From Acidobacteriaceae bacterium (lineage in GTDB: Bacteria; Acidobacteriota; Terriglobia; Terriglobales; Acidobacteriaceae), in the NCBI GenBank assembly GCA_030041435.1, contig JASHNW010000077.1:1-64000 (forward strand): 64,000 nt of DNA. Direction: 5' to 3'. The translations under genes and the position numbers were made by a program. A model generated the notes under the pieces. It had not been told where the DNA came from. It made no database searches and saw only the letters and a program-made list of their open reading frames with translations. Below are positions 1 to 9,068 of the stretch, piece after piece. Each line of letters starts with the position of its first letter. Position 1 is the first letter of the stretch.

Positions 1-4
1 TCCC

Positions 5-21
5 CAGGGATGCCCTTTTTG
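5..21 (+). terminator. 3' half of a probable intrinsic terminator cut by the window edge
   Basis: The window opens with a GGGATGCCC arm followed by five T. It resembles the 3' arm of the complete terminator at 459-487 (GGATGCCCTTTTT). The 5' arm would lie left of the window, so this reading is inference. It would end transcription of the gene upstream of the window. Confidence 0.3.
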
Positions 22-125
22 TGTGATTACGGATGTTCCCCGGAAGTACTATGCGCATTGGACTTTTGGGGATTAGCAGCCGGCGGCCAGGAGTAATACA
101 AAGAGTAACGGGAGCCCCGACAGTT

Positions 126-398
126 ATGAAGAAGCAAGCAGCATTGGTTTACCTCCTGGTCTTTTTGGCTGGTCTGATGGGCGCGTACTGTGTGCCGAGC
201 TCGTGGTATCAGAGTCCGGCGCCCACGAAGACAGCAGCCAGGGCAGGCGCGCCAACCAGCGCGAACCTGCTGGCGGAACGCCGCTAACTGTTCGATCCGC
301 AGGACCCTCTCTTTGAGGAGTTTCGCTCTGAGTTCGCGGAGAGCGAGTCAACAGCGCCGATTGCCGTCGAGCGCGGAAACCGTCAACCGAACCGTTAA
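126..398 (+). pseudogene. Small membrane-anchored protein interrupted by an in-frame TAA
   Basis: ATG at 126 opens a frame of 53 codons: MKKQ, then a hydrophobic segment (about residues 6-22), then a Ala/Pro/Thr-rich stretch. It hits TAA at 285-287. The same frame then continues for 36 sense codons with coding-like acidic sequence (LFDPQDPLFEEFRSEFAES) and ends at TAA 396-398. The continuation and the shared frame suggest one 89-residue protein broken by a nonsense change, for example GAA to TAA. Alternatives are a genuine 53-residue protein, a sequencing error or stop-codon readthrough. A purine-rich GGGAG lies about 10 bases upstream of the ATG. The family is not recognised. It sits between two terminators, upstream of rbfA. 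Confidence 0.4.
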
Positions 399-458
399 CT
401 TAGGGAAATCGATCAGCCTGCAGTGCTGTCTGGAACGCAGGCAACTACGTGAACCAGG

Positions 459-487
459 AAAAGGGCATCTTCGGATGCCCTTTTTCT
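459..487 (+). terminator. Intrinsic terminator with UUCG tetraloop
   Basis: AAGGGCATC (461-469) pairs perfectly with GATGCCCTT (474-482) around a TTCG loop closed by C-G, and a T-rich tract follows. It separates the small interrupted gene from rbfA. Confidence 0.85.
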
Positions 488-619
488 CTTGAGAGCAAGA
501 AAGAAAATGTTTTTGGGACAGGCGCACGCAACAGGATTTTGGGCTCCCGGTCTGATATTCTCAAGCGTTTATTCCGTTTCTGCCGGCACCCGTTGCAGAG
601 CGGCAGGAGGATGAAGCCA

Positions 620-1000
620 ATGCCGGAGCAGCGAGGACGAAAGTATCACCAGGAGCGCGTGGCAGAGACGCTGCGCGACGAGATTGGAGCGATGATCGAG
701 GGCGAGCTGTCCGATCCGCGGATCAGCTTCGCTTACGTGAGCCAGGTGGTGCTGAATCCGGGGGCGAAGTCGGCGCTGATCTATGTGGCGGTGGATGGCG
801 GGGCGCAGGAAGAGGAGGACACGCTGGAGGGGCTGATGGCGGCGCGGGGGTATATCCGGCACGAGCTGCTGGAGCGGATGGGCGTGCGCTATGTGCCGGA
901 GCTGACGTTCCATATCGACCGCTCGGAAAAAATGAAGGCGCGGATCGACGACTTGCTGGGACGGAAGAGGAGAAAGCAGCAGACAGGGATTAGAGATTAG
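620..1000 (+). CDS. rbfA: 30S ribosome-binding factor RbfA
   Basis: This 126-aa protein matches RbfA in length and pattern: a basic N-terminus (MPEQRGRKYHQERV), then ETLRDEIGAMIEGELSDPRI, typical of the KH-fold start, then a beta strand with VYVAVDG and a C-terminal RYVPELTFHIDRS segment. RbfA binds the 30S subunit and assists 16S rRNA 5'-end maturation. I chose ATG 620 because AGGAGG at 605-610 is nine bases away; the in-frame ATG at 611 abuts it. nrnA follows closely, a common arrangement (infB-rbfA-nrnA). infB may lie left of the window, but the two terminators suggest rbfA has its own promoter. Confidence 0.93.
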   Translation: MPEQRGRKYHQERVAETLRDEIGAMIEGELSDPRISFAYVSQVVLNPGAKSALIYVAVDGGAQEEEDTLEGLMAARGYIRHELLERMGVRYVPELTFHIDRSEKMKARIDDLLGRKRRKQQTGIRD

Positions 1001-1020
1001 GGTTGAGAGCGGGAAGAGCG

Positions 1021-2088
1021 ATGGCGGTGAGGCAGGACATTCCGGTGGGGCTGGGCGTGGCGTCGGGGCCGCGGCGCGCAGCGGCGCAGGATCTGCGCGC
1101 AGCGCCGGATGCGGTACCCGATGCGGTGGTTGACGCAGTGCGAAGGGGGCGGCGATTCGTGGTGTCATCGCATGCCCGGCCGGATGGGGATGCCGTGGGC
1201 TCGATGCTGGCCTGCGGGATGATGCTGACGCAGATGGGCAAGCACGCGGACCTGGTTTCGGCCGATCCGGTGCCGCTGATTTATCGCGGCATGCCGTGTG
1301 CGGGGACGATCCGGCAGGCGACGCGGCTGGAGGGCGAATACGACGCGGCGATCCTGCTGGAATGCGATGGCGTAGCGCGGACGCGGCTGACCGGGCTGGA
1401 CGGGCGATTCCTGGTGAATATCGATCACCACATCAGCGGGCGGAGGTTTGCGAATGTGAACTGGATCGACACGGACGCGTGCGCGGTGGCGGAGATGGTG
1501 TACCACCTGGCGCGCGCGGCCGGCGTGAAAGTGACGCCGGAGATGGCGACCTGCCTGTATACGGCAGTGCTGACGGACACCGGCTCGTTTTGCTACGAGG
1601 GCACGGATGCCCACGCGTTCGAGGTGGCGCGGGAACTGGTGGGGTGCGGGGCCGATCCGGCAGCCATTGCGCGGGAGGTGTACTTCTCGAATCCGCTGTC
1701 GAAGATGCTGCTGCTGGGAGCGGCGCTGAGCAACCTGCGGCGCGATGGAAAACTGGCGTGGCTGTGGGTGACAAATGCCGATATGCAGCGGACAGGCGCG
1801 GCGGAGGAAGACTGCGAGGGGATTGTGAACTACGCCATTGCGGTGGCGGGAGCGGAAGCGGCGATTCTGCTGCGCGAGTTGCCGGACCGGCGGGTGCGGC
1901 TGTCGCTGCGCAGCAAGGGCGATCTGGATGTCGCGCGTATTGCGGCGCGCTTTGGAGGCGGGGGCCATCTGCATGCAGGCGGATGCACGCTGGAAGGCCC
2001 GCTGCGGTCGGCGACGGAGAAGATTCTGGAGACGATGCGGCGGGAGCTGACGACCAGCGTGCTGGCGCACGGGATGGATGCGGAATGA
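1021..2088 (+). CDS. nrnA: DHH-family bifunctional oligoribonuclease / pAp phosphatase
   Basis: NrnA-type DHH phosphoesterases degrade nano-RNA and dephosphorylate 3'-phosphoadenosine 5'-phosphate. With the start at ATG 1021 the protein has 355 residues. Motif I (SHARPDGDAVGS) lies near residues 50-61, the metal-binding DHH in NIDHHISG near 135-137, and the DHHA1 substrate loop GGGGHLHAGG near 312-321. An upstream in-frame TTG at 1003 exists but adds only six residues. The end overlaps the possible start of the downstream glycosyltransferase (2078), suggesting co-transcription with rbfA and that gene. The N-terminal ~40 residues before the first strand are longer than usual, so a later start is possible. 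Confidence 0.9.
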   Translation: MAVRQDIPVGLGVASGPRRAAAQDLRAAPDAVPDAVVDAVRRGRRFVVSSHARPDGDAVGSMLACGMMLTQMGKHADLVSADPVPLIYRGMPCAGTIRQATRLEGEYDAAILLECDGVARTRLTGLDGRFLVNIDHHISGRRFANVNWIDTDACAVAEMVYHLARAAGVKVTPEMATCLYTAVLTDTGSFCYEGTDAHAFEVARELVGCGADPAAIAREVYFSNPLSKMLLLGAALSNLRRDGKLAWLWVTNADMQRTGAAEEDCEGIVNYAIAVAGAEAAILLRELPDRRVRLSLRSKGDLDVARIAARFGGGGHLHAGGCTLEGPLRSATEKILETMRRELTTSVLAHGMDAE

Positions 2089-4366
2089 TCACCCCGGAAT
2101 CTGTTACGCTGGCTCGGACGTGAAGGATAGCCCGAAGTATTTCCAGGCACAGGCAGGGGAAGGCGGCCAGGTCGACAGAGGACAAGGCGGCGCCGATGTT
2201 GCGCGCTCCGGGGAGCAGGGGCCGGAGCCGTCGAAATGGTTCCCGATGAGGCAGTGGGCGCATTTGTGGGCGCGATTGCCGGCGCTGGAAACTACTGCCG
2301 AGGCAGGAACGCTGTTTATTCTGACAGCGTTTTTTCTTTTTTACGGACTGGTCCCGGTGTTCGGCGGCAACGGCCTTGGGCTGGTGGGCGCCGACGAGCC
2401 GCGCTACGCGCAGGTAGCACGCGAGATGCTCGTGCAGCACGATCGGGACTTGCCGCAGTTCACCGCGCAGGCGCAGGCGGAATTAGCGCGCTTCGGCATC
2501 CACAGCCACGCGTGCGTGTGGCTGCTGCGCGAGGCCCTCTCGACCCAGGACTACATCACGCCCACGCTGTGGGGGCATCCCTGGCTGGAGAAGCCCGCCC
2601 TCTACTACTGGCGCGCCATGTTCGCCTTCCGTGAGTTCGGCATGCACGACTGGTCGGCGCGCCTGCCCTCGGCCAGCTTCGCGTTCATGCTGGTGGTGCT
2701 GATCTACCTGCACATCCGGCGGTTCCGCAACGGCGGGCAGCTGGATGCTGCGCTGATCACGGCATCGTGCGCGGGAATATTGAGCTTCGCTCGCGGAGCC
2801 TCCACAGACATGCAGCTGGCGGCGCCGTTCTGCATTGGGATGCTGGGCTGGTACGCATGGTATGAGACGGACAGCAAGTTCTGGCTGTTCGACCTGTACT
2901 TTTTTGTAGGCGCAGCGACGCTGGCCAAAGGGCCGGTGGCGCCGCTGCTGGCGCTGGTGATCATCGGAATCTTCGCGGCGCTGCGGCGCGAGTGGTCGCT
3001 GTTCCGGCGAAGTCTGTGGTGGCCGGGTTTTGTGCTGTATTTCGCGATGGTGCTGCCCTGGTACATCGCGGTGCAGAGGCGCAACCCGACATTCCTGAAG
3101 ATTTTCTTTCTGCAGCACAATCTCGAGCGGTTTGCCACCAACCGGTTTGAGCACTATCGTCCGTTCTGGTATTACCTGCCGGTGGTGCTGCTGGGGCTGA
3201 CGCCGTGGGCGGTGATTGCGGTGACGGCGTTTGTGGATGCCGTGGGGGGCACGATCAACGAGTGGAAGGCGCGGCGGGCGAAGTACCACTACGTCGGGCA
3301 TATCCGGGCCGGAGACGCGTTTCCGGAGTTCCTGGTGCTGTGGGCACTGGTGGTGATCGTTTTTTTCTCCTTTTCCGAGTCGAAGCTGCCTGGATACATT
3401 CTGCCGGCGCTGCCGCCGCTGGCTATTCTGGCCGGCGATTATCTGAATCGCATTCGGACCCGGGGGCTGAAGGTGTGGCTGCTGGTTTTGCATGCCGCGC
3501 TCACCGGGGTGCTGGCGATGTTTGTGCTGCTGATGCCGCTGCACCTGAGGAACCCGGAGGCGATTCCGCCGCGCATCGCGATTGTGGCGGCGAGCCTGGT
3601 GGGCGTGGCGTCGGCAGTGTTCATCCTGATTACGGTGGCGCGGTTTGGGCTGAAACGGCTGCGCATGGCCACCATGACGCCGATGGTGGTGCTGCTGGTG
3701 TATATGTTCGGGGTGGGGCCGGTTTTCGGGATTGGACCGCTGCCGAACACGAAGCACAACATCAACCTGATTGACATGACCTACTCGGCGCGACCGCTGA
3801 CGCAGATACTGAACGAAATCAGCCCGCCGCCGGATATTGTGGCGGTTTGGCACGTGCGCAGAGAGGTACAGTATGGAATTTCGTTTTACCGCAACAGCCG
3901 GGTCGTGAATTACGATGTGGGGATTACGGTGAGCGATCCGGCGCCGGGCGCGCGGGGCGGGCCGCAGGGCGTAACGATCGACGAGGTCAACGAAGGATCG
4001 TGGGCGGACGAGATCGGCCTGCGGCAGATGACAGGCGACAATATCGTGGCGGTAAACGGCCAGCCGGTGCTGAACGCAGCGGATTTTAACGCGATGGAGC
4101 GGAGCTGGCAGCGGGGTGAGAGGCTGGAATTTGAGCTGATCGATCCAAGGATTCCCATCACTCCACCGCAATTCGTCGGGGGAACGATGCAGGATGGGAT
4201 TCCGCACCAGGAACATCTGCTGGTGGTGCCGGAGCCGTCTGTGAATCAGCTGCGTCAAAAACTTGCAGGAAGGCAGTACGAACCGCTTTTCTACTATCCT
4301 GCGCAAAGCCTCTGGGTTTACGAAGTGGCGGCACGGCAGCAGGGAGAAGCGGCCGGCAAGCAGTGA
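2078..4366 (+). CDS. GT39/ArnT-like membrane glycosyltransferase with inserted PDZ-like domain
   Basis: This is a polytopic GT-C glycosyltransferase of the ArnT/PMT type, which moves a sugar from a polyprenyl-phosphate donor to a lipid or protein acceptor on the periplasmic side. The catalytic loop ADEPRYAQVAREM lies at about residues 105-117. Many hydrophobic helices follow between about 77 and 560. Near the C-terminus, between VVNYDVGI and EHLLVVPEP, sits a PDZ-like segment (about 628-688: EVNEGSWADEIGL, then GDNIVAVNGQPV). ArnT-type enzymes usually run straight across this point. The start is uncertain: ATG 2078 overlaps nrnA, whereas ATG 2246 (residue 57) lies just before the first conserved part. 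The acceptor cannot be told. Confidence 0.78.
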   Translation: MRNDHPGICYAGSDVKDSPKYFQAQAGEGGQVDRGQGGADVARSGEQGPEPSKWFPMRQWAHLWARLPALETTAEAGTLFILTAFFLFYGLVPVFGGNGLGLVGADEPRYAQVAREMLVQHDRDLPQFTAQAQAELARFGIHSHACVWLLREALSTQDYITPTLWGHPWLEKPALYYWRAMFAFREFGMHDWSARLPSASFAFMLVVLIYLHIRRFRNGGQLDAALITASCAGILSFARGASTDMQLAAPFCIGMLGWYAWYETDSKFWLFDLYFFVGAATLAKGPVAPLLALVIIGIFAALRREWSLFRRSLWWPGFVLYFAMVLPWYIAVQRRNPTFLKIFFLQHNLERFATNRFEHYRPFWYYLPVVLLGLTPWAVIAVTAFVDAVGGTINEWKARRAKYHYVGHIRAGDAFPEFLVLWALVVIVFFSFSESKLPGYILPALPPLAILAGDYLNRIRTRGLKVWLLVLHAALTGVLAMFVLLMPLHLRNPEAIPPRIAIVAASLVGVASAVFILITVARFGLKRLRMATMTPMVVLLVYMFGVGPVFGIGPLPNTKHNINLIDMTYSARPLTQILNEISPPPDIVAVWHVRREVQYGISFYRNSRVVNYDVGITVSDPAPGARGGPQGVTIDEVNEGSWADEIGLRQMTGDNIVAVNGQPVLNAADFNAMERSWQRGERLEFELIDPRIPITPPQFVGGTMQDGIPHQEHLLVVPEPSVNQLRQKLAGRQYEPLFYYPAQSLWVYEVAARQQGEAAGKQ

Positions 4367-4432
4367 GGGAGTGCGTGGAAGCGAGGAGGAATCCGCCGGC
4401 AACTGCATCCGCGCACGGACGGGACTGTGTGA

Positions 4433-5464
4433 ATGGGATCGGCGCTACAGTTCGAGGTTCTGGATCTGCGTCATTTTCCGGCGGGGAGCCTGCGGCCGCT
4501 GCTGGAGGCAGAGAGCCGCGTGTGGAGCGAGCGGCTGCACTGGGACTATCGGGGATCGGCTGACCTGCTGCTGCAGTATCTGGATTCACGCGTGCTGCCC
4601 GGCTACGTGGCGGTGGAGAACGGTCGGGTGGTCGGCTATGTGTTCTGCGTGTACGAGGGACACAAGGCGGTGATCGGGGACGTATTCGCGCTGGACGCGG
4701 CAGAGACAGCGGACAGTGTGCGGGATGAGCTGCTGCGGCGTCTGCTGGAGATGCTGCAGAACTCACCGGGGATAACAAGGATCGAATCGCAGCTGCTGCT
4801 GCATCCGCACGGGTCGCACCGCCAGGTATTCGAAGAAGCCGGATTCGAGGTTCACGAGCGCATTTTTATGGAATGGCCGCTGGGTGCGGGGCAAACGCCA
4901 CCCCTGGCGGGTGCGGCAGATCCCGATCACGGCGAGCGGGATGGCGCGCCGCGCGGAGCCGAACTGCGGCGATGGTCGGAAAGCGATTTTGGCGCTGCGG
5001 CGCGGCTGATCGCGGCGGCCTACGAGGGGCACCAGGACAGCCACATCAACGAGCAGTATCGGACGGCGCAGGGCTCGCACCGATTTCTGCATAACATTGT
5101 CCGGTTCCCGGGCTGCGGGTATTTCGACAACGAGTCGTCGCGATCGCTGACGATGCCGGGGACGCATGAACTTGCCGGCCTGCTTCTGTGCTCGCGGGTG
5201 AGGGAGGACGTGGGTCACGTGACGCAAATCTGCGTAGCCCCGGCGTATCGCGGGAGGGGTTACGCCACGCTGCTGATGGAGGCGTGCGCTGCGAACCTGA
5301 CAAGGCGACGGTTCAGCCTGCTGACGCTGACGGTGACAGCATCGAATCGCGGCGCGGTCTCGCTCTACGAACACCTGGGCTTTCGCGGCACGCACCGCTT
5401 CGACGCGATGGTGTGGGACCCGGCGGAGCAGGGGCAGGCGGGAAACCCGCAAGGTGCGGTGTAG
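4433..5464 (+). CDS. Tandem-GNAT N-acetyltransferase
   Basis: This 343-residue protein has two GNAT units. The N-terminal one (about 1-150, with VAVENGRVVGYVFC) is divergent. The C-terminal one (about 165-330) carries the acetyl-CoA loop CVAPAYRGRGYATLLME and the closing strand NRGAVSLYEHLGF. Enzymes of this shape acetylate an amine with acetyl-CoA; the substrate is unknown. The gene starts 66 bases after the GT39 gene on the same strand and could share its transcript. Its 3' end faces the cytidylate-kinase-like gene. Confidence 0.8.
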   Translation: MGSALQFEVLDLRHFPAGSLRPLLEAESRVWSERLHWDYRGSADLLLQYLDSRVLPGYVAVENGRVVGYVFCVYEGHKAVIGDVFALDAAETADSVRDELLRRLLEMLQNSPGITRIESQLLLHPHGSHRQVFEEAGFEVHERIFMEWPLGAGQTPPLAGAADPDHGERDGAPRGAELRRWSESDFGAAARLIAAAYEGHQDSHINEQYRTAQGSHRFLHNIVRFPGCGYFDNESSRSLTMPGTHELAGLLLCSRVREDVGHVTQICVAPAYRGRGYATLLMEACAANLTRRRFSLLTLTVTASNRGAVSLYEHLGFRGTHRFDAMVWDPAEQGQAGNPQGAV

Positions 5465-5561
5465 GCCAGGACACGGGGGACAGCGGGCAGGGACCAGGCG
5501 CGTCTTGCCTGTGCCGTGCCGATCTTAACCTGGCGGGCCGAGCCTGACCTGTCGGGTGGAA

Positions 5562-6209
5562 TTAACCGGCCGCGGCGACTCCGGAGGGTTGCGGCACTGT
5601 TGCCTGCAGGGCTGCCGCGGAGATGGTGGCATCGACCATCGCGTCCATCCCCATACAGGAATTCATCATGAGGTGGTAGAGGCGGCGGTCGTCCCACTCG
5701 CGCTGGTGGTAGCGGCGGATGTATTCGGAGCGGCGGCGGTCGGTGGCGAGGATTTCGCGTTCCGCTTCTTTGGCATGTTCGGGGAAATGCTCCTCAACCC
5801 AGCGAATTTTGCGCGCCATCGAGGCGTAGACGAAGACGTGAAAGGCGCCGGGGGCCCTCGAGAGCATGCAGGCCGCGCCGCGTCCGAGGACGACGCAGTT
5901 GCCCTCGGCGGCGCGTTCAAGCAGGTAGCCGCGGACGAATTGCACCATGCGCTCGCTGTCGAAGACATCGGGATCGCCGGGGAGGCGTTCGAGGGACCCG
6001 AACCAGATGGCTTTGTTGAAGCGATAGTACCAGGGATCGACGCGTTCGTCGCAGCGCTTGACGAGGGTGGGGGCGACGCCGGCTTTGCGGGCTACGTCGT
6101 CGACGATGCAGTTGTCGATGAGTTTCCAGCCGAGGCGGTCGGCGAGGCGGTGAGCGAACTCCGCGCCGTGGCTGCCGTATTCGCGTTCGACGGTAATAAC
6201 CTGGATCAT
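5562..6209 (-). CDS. Cytidylate kinase-like family protein
   Basis: The 215-residue product starts MIQVITVEREYGSHGAEFAHRLA, the degenerate P-loop (REYGSxG) of the cytidylate kinase-like family. A GRGAACMLSRAPGAFHVFVYA strand and RRRSEYIRRYHQREWDDRRLYHLMMNS, a lid and base-binding region, follow. The family is predicted to be a nucleoside-phosphate or related small-molecule kinase; its true substrate is not established. It is convergent with the GNAT gene. The last 15 residues are low complexity. Confidence 0.75.
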   Translation of the reverse strand: MIQVITVEREYGSHGAEFAHRLADRLGWKLIDNCIVDDVARKAGVAPTLVKRCDERVDPWYYRFNKAIWFGSLERLPGDPDVFDSERMVQFVRGYLLERAAEGNCVVLGRGAACMLSRAPGAFHVFVYASMARKIRWVEEHFPEHAKEAEREILATDRRRSEYIRRYHQREWDDRRLYHLMMNSCMGMDAMVDATISAAALQATVPQPSGVAAAG

Positions 6210-6366
6210 GACGTGCCTCGTACGATTCCGAGCCGATGGTGCAACTTTTCCGGGGGCAACGTCAAGGACTTGCCGTCCAGGCGGGCGCGCCTTCGGCGCC
6301 GGTGTTTCAATCCGGGCCAGTAACAGCCATTCACATCCGGACCCACACCAGCATGAGGCCGAGCAG

Positions 6367-6529
6367 TTAGGCTCCGGCCGCGACGAATCCTAAGGCCCAG
6401 GTGTGGAAGAGCCTGAACCCCAAAAATTCCGGCACCCGTGCCGACAGGGATGTAAGTGACAAACAGCCAAAAGAGGCCCTTTCCGTTGGCGATCCATGCT
6501 CCACGCCGTCTTGCAGGATGCGTGCTCAC
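6367..6529 (-). pseudogene. Possible frameshifted remnant of a small membrane protein
   Basis: Read on the minus strand, this stretch contains a strongly hydrophobic segment, KGLFWLFVTYIPVGTGAGI. At a T5G4 homopolymer the frame slips. The next frame reads LGFRLFHTWALGFVAAGA and then meets TAA (6369-6367). The joined reading looks like a two-helix membrane protein of about 50 residues. The open frame itself continues as Arg-rich, non-coding-like sequence. A single inserted base, real or a sequencing error, would explain this. It lies directly downstream of mutS2 on the same strand. The family is not recognised. Confidence 0.3.
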
Positions 6530-6542
6530 AGACTGCGACAGT

Positions 6543-9005
6543 CTACTCTCTCAGTTCGACGATCGTGGCGCCGGCGCCGCCTTCGTTCTGCGGCGGTTCG
6601 GTGACGGAGGCGACCTGCGGCTGATTCCGGAGCCAGGCGCGGAGGGTGCGGCGCAGGACGCCCATGCCGGTGCCATGCACAATGCGGATGCGGGGCAAGC
6701 CAGCCAGGAAGGCGCGGTCGAGGAATTTCTCGACTTCGTCCCGGGCCTCATCGGCGGTGCGGCCGATGACGTTAATCTCGCTGCTCATGACATCGGGTTC
6801 GGCGACGGAAACGGTGATGCCGGAGTGGCGGCGCGCGGCGGCGATGGGCGTTTCGCCGGTGGGGCGGGCAGAGGAGAGCACTTCGGCGATTTCGTCGCGG
6901 GCGATGCGCATCTTCATGGGACCGACGGCGACCTCGAAGGTGCGGTCGTCGATCTGGCGCTGGACGGTGGCGGTTTTGCCGAGGGTGCGGAGTTTGACCG
7001 TGTCGCCGGCGGAGACGTGGCGGGCGATGTGCGGTTGCGCGTTCGAGTCTCCGCGGTCGGCGCCGGTGTGCTGGGCGACAACGGCGGTGTTGAAGCTCTC
7101 GGAGAACTCCCGGCGGAGACGGGCGATGCGCTGCTCGGCCTGTTTGGAAAGCTTTTGCTGGGCGGCGCGGTCTTCGATCGCGCGGACGGTTTCGCGAGCC
7201 TGATATTCGAAGTCTTTGAGCAGGGACTGGAGCTGGGACTCGAGGTCGCGGACTTTGGCGCGCCACTCCTTCATGCCTTCGGCGGCGAGGCGTGCACGCT
7301 CCTGGGCCAGGTCCTGCTCGAGGCGGCGGACACGGAGGCGCTCGGCGTCGAGCGCGGCAAGCTGCTCGTGGAGGCTTTCGAGGAAGCGGGCGATGTCCTG
7401 GGTTTGCGTGCTGAGGCGCCCGCGGGCGGCCTGAACGATGGCCGGACTAAGACCGATCCGCTGCGCGATATTGATGCCGGCGGAGGTTCCGGGTACGCCC
7501 TGGCGGAGCTCGTATGTCGGGGTGAGCGTCCGCTCGTCGAATCCAACCGCGGCGTTGACGGCCCCGGGATTGTTCTCGGCGTAGACCTTCAGGGACGTGA
7601 GATGCGTGGAGACGATGGACCAGGCGCCGGCGCGGAGGAAATGTTCGGCGATGGCGACGGCAAGGGCCGCGCCTTCTTCGGGATCAGTGGAGGAACCGAG
7701 CTCGTCGAGAAGAACGAGGGAATGCGATGTGGCCGCGGCGGCAATGCGGTTGAGGTTGGTGACGTGCGCGGAGAAGGTAGACAGGTCCTGTTCGATGGAT
7801 TGTGCGTCGCCGATGTCGGCGAGGAAGGCGTCGAAGGCGAGGGTGACGGCTTCTTCGGCAGGAACGGGAACGCCAGCCTGGGCCATGATGGCGACGAGGC
7901 CGGCGGTTTTAAGGCTCACGGTTTTGCCGCCCGTGTTGGGGCCGCTGACGATGAGCTGACGGTTGGGGCCGGAGAGCTCGAGCGAGATGGGAACAATTGG
8001 CTTCGATTCGGCACGGAGGCGGCGTTCGAGGAGTGGGTGGCGCGCGGCTTTGAGACGGAATTCGGGGGCGGTCTGCTCGGCAAAGCGGGGCACGACGCAG
8101 TCGTACTGCTGGGCGAAGCGGGCGCGGGCGAGCAGGGTGTCGACCTCGGCGAGCACAGCGGCGCCCTCAAGGATGGGTGCGGCGCACTGCGCGATTTGCC
8201 GCGTCATGTGGAGAAAGATGCGATGGATTTCGGCCTGCTCTTCTTCGAGGAGGCGGACGAGGTCGTTGTTCAGCTCGATGGTCTCGAGAGGCTCGACGTA
8301 GACAGTCTGGCCGGAGGAACTGGCGCCGTGAACGACGCCCTGGACGCGGCGCTTCCACTCAGTTTTGACGGGGATGACGAAGCGCTCGCCGCGGATGGTG
8401 ATGAGGTCGTCCTGCGTGGATCCGCCTTCGGAGTAACGGCGCAGGGCAGAGCGGAGGCTTTCTTCGATGGCGCGCTGCTGGCGCTCCATTTCGCGGCGAA
8501 TGCGGCGCAGGCCGGACGAGGCGTCGTCGGCGAGAGTGCCGTCGGGAAGGATTTTTTCGCGAAGGGACTGGGTGAGCGGGCGCAGGCTGGTGGCGAGGAG
8601 CGCCTGGCTAAGCGCGGTGAGCTCGGGGATTCGGTTAGCAGCGGACTCGGGAGGGGTGCGGATGAGGTCCGTCCACGAGGCGATTTCTTCGGCGAGAGCG
8701 ATGAGGGCGCGCAGCTCGTCCGATTCGAGAGCGACGCCGTCGATGCGGGCTTTGGCGAGAAGGTCGGAAGGATCAAAGAGGGAGCGGGTAACGGGGACGG
8801 CGCCTGCGGTCGACAGCAGGCGCATTTCCGCGACGAGGGCGTGCTGGCGGGCGATCCACGCGCGCTCCTGGGAAGGGATGAGGGCAGCGATCCAGGAGCG
8901 GCCGAGGGCGGACTGGGAATATGTGCCGAGGAATGCGACGAATTTGTCCCATTCGAGCGCGGCGCCGGGGACGACAGGCAGCGGGATGGCCGGCAGCAGG
9001 GGCAT
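6543..9005 (-). CDS. mutS2: MutS2-family DNA/ribosome-associated ATPase with Smr domain
   Basis: The 820-residue protein has the MutS core without the mismatch-recognition domain. Walker A GPNTGGKT lies at about 355-362, then LADIGDAQSIEQDLSTFS and the Walker B/signature region LLDELGSSTDPEEG. A long coiled coil (about 520-640) and a C-terminal Smr nuclease-like domain (about 743-815) with HGTGMG follow. The usual Smr LDLRG motif reads INVIGRTADEA here, so an Asp thought important for nuclease action is missing. Known MutS2 proteins suppress recombination or rescue collided ribosomes. Start codon ATG at 9005; the gene diverges from ilvA. Confidence 0.93.
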   Translation of the reverse strand: MPLLPAIPLPVVPGAALEWDKFVAFLGTYSQSALGRSWIAALIPSQERAWIARQHALVAEMRLLSTAGAVPVTRSLFDPSDLLAKARIDGVALESDELRALIALAEEIASWTDLIRTPPESAANRIPELTALSQALLATSLRPLTQSLREKILPDGTLADDASSGLRRIRREMERQQRAIEESLRSALRRYSEGGSTQDDLITIRGERFVIPVKTEWKRRVQGVVHGASSSGQTVYVEPLETIELNNDLVRLLEEEQAEIHRIFLHMTRQIAQCAAPILEGAAVLAEVDTLLARARFAQQYDCVVPRFAEQTAPEFRLKAARHPLLERRLRAESKPIVPISLELSGPNRQLIVSGPNTGGKTVSLKTAGLVAIMAQAGVPVPAEEAVTLAFDAFLADIGDAQSIEQDLSTFSAHVTNLNRIAAAATSHSLVLLDELGSSTDPEEGAALAVAIAEHFLRAGAWSIVSTHLTSLKVYAENNPGAVNAAVGFDERTLTPTYELRQGVPGTSAGINIAQRIGLSPAIVQAARGRLSTQTQDIARFLESLHEQLAALDAERLRVRRLEQDLAQERARLAAEGMKEWRAKVRDLESQLQSLLKDFEYQARETVRAIEDRAAQQKLSKQAEQRIARLRREFSESFNTAVVAQHTGADRGDSNAQPHIARHVSAGDTVKLRTLGKTATVQRQIDDRTFEVAVGPMKMRIARDEIAEVLSSARPTGETPIAAARRHSGITVSVAEPDVMSSEINVIGRTADEARDEVEKFLDRAFLAGLPRIRIVHGTGMGVLRRTLRAWLRNQPQVASVTEPPQNEGGAGATIVELRE

Positions 9006-9033
9006 GCTGTTCCATTATCCCGCGAGCGGTGGA

Positions 9034-9062
9034 TTGACATTGCGGGCGCGGTCTGGTGTGAT
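9034..9062 (+). promoter_or_regulatory. Predicted sigma-70 promoter for the ilvA leader transcript
   Basis: A perfect -35 box TTGACA (9034-9039) is followed after exactly 17 bases by TGTGAT (9057-9062), a 4/6 match to the -10 box. Seven bases further is position 9069, the A of the leader-peptide ATG. Transcription would therefore start at or very near the first codon, giving a leaderless mRNA. No transcript data are available; this is a prediction from spacing. Confidence 0.6.
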
Positions 9063-9068
9063 CGCGTT

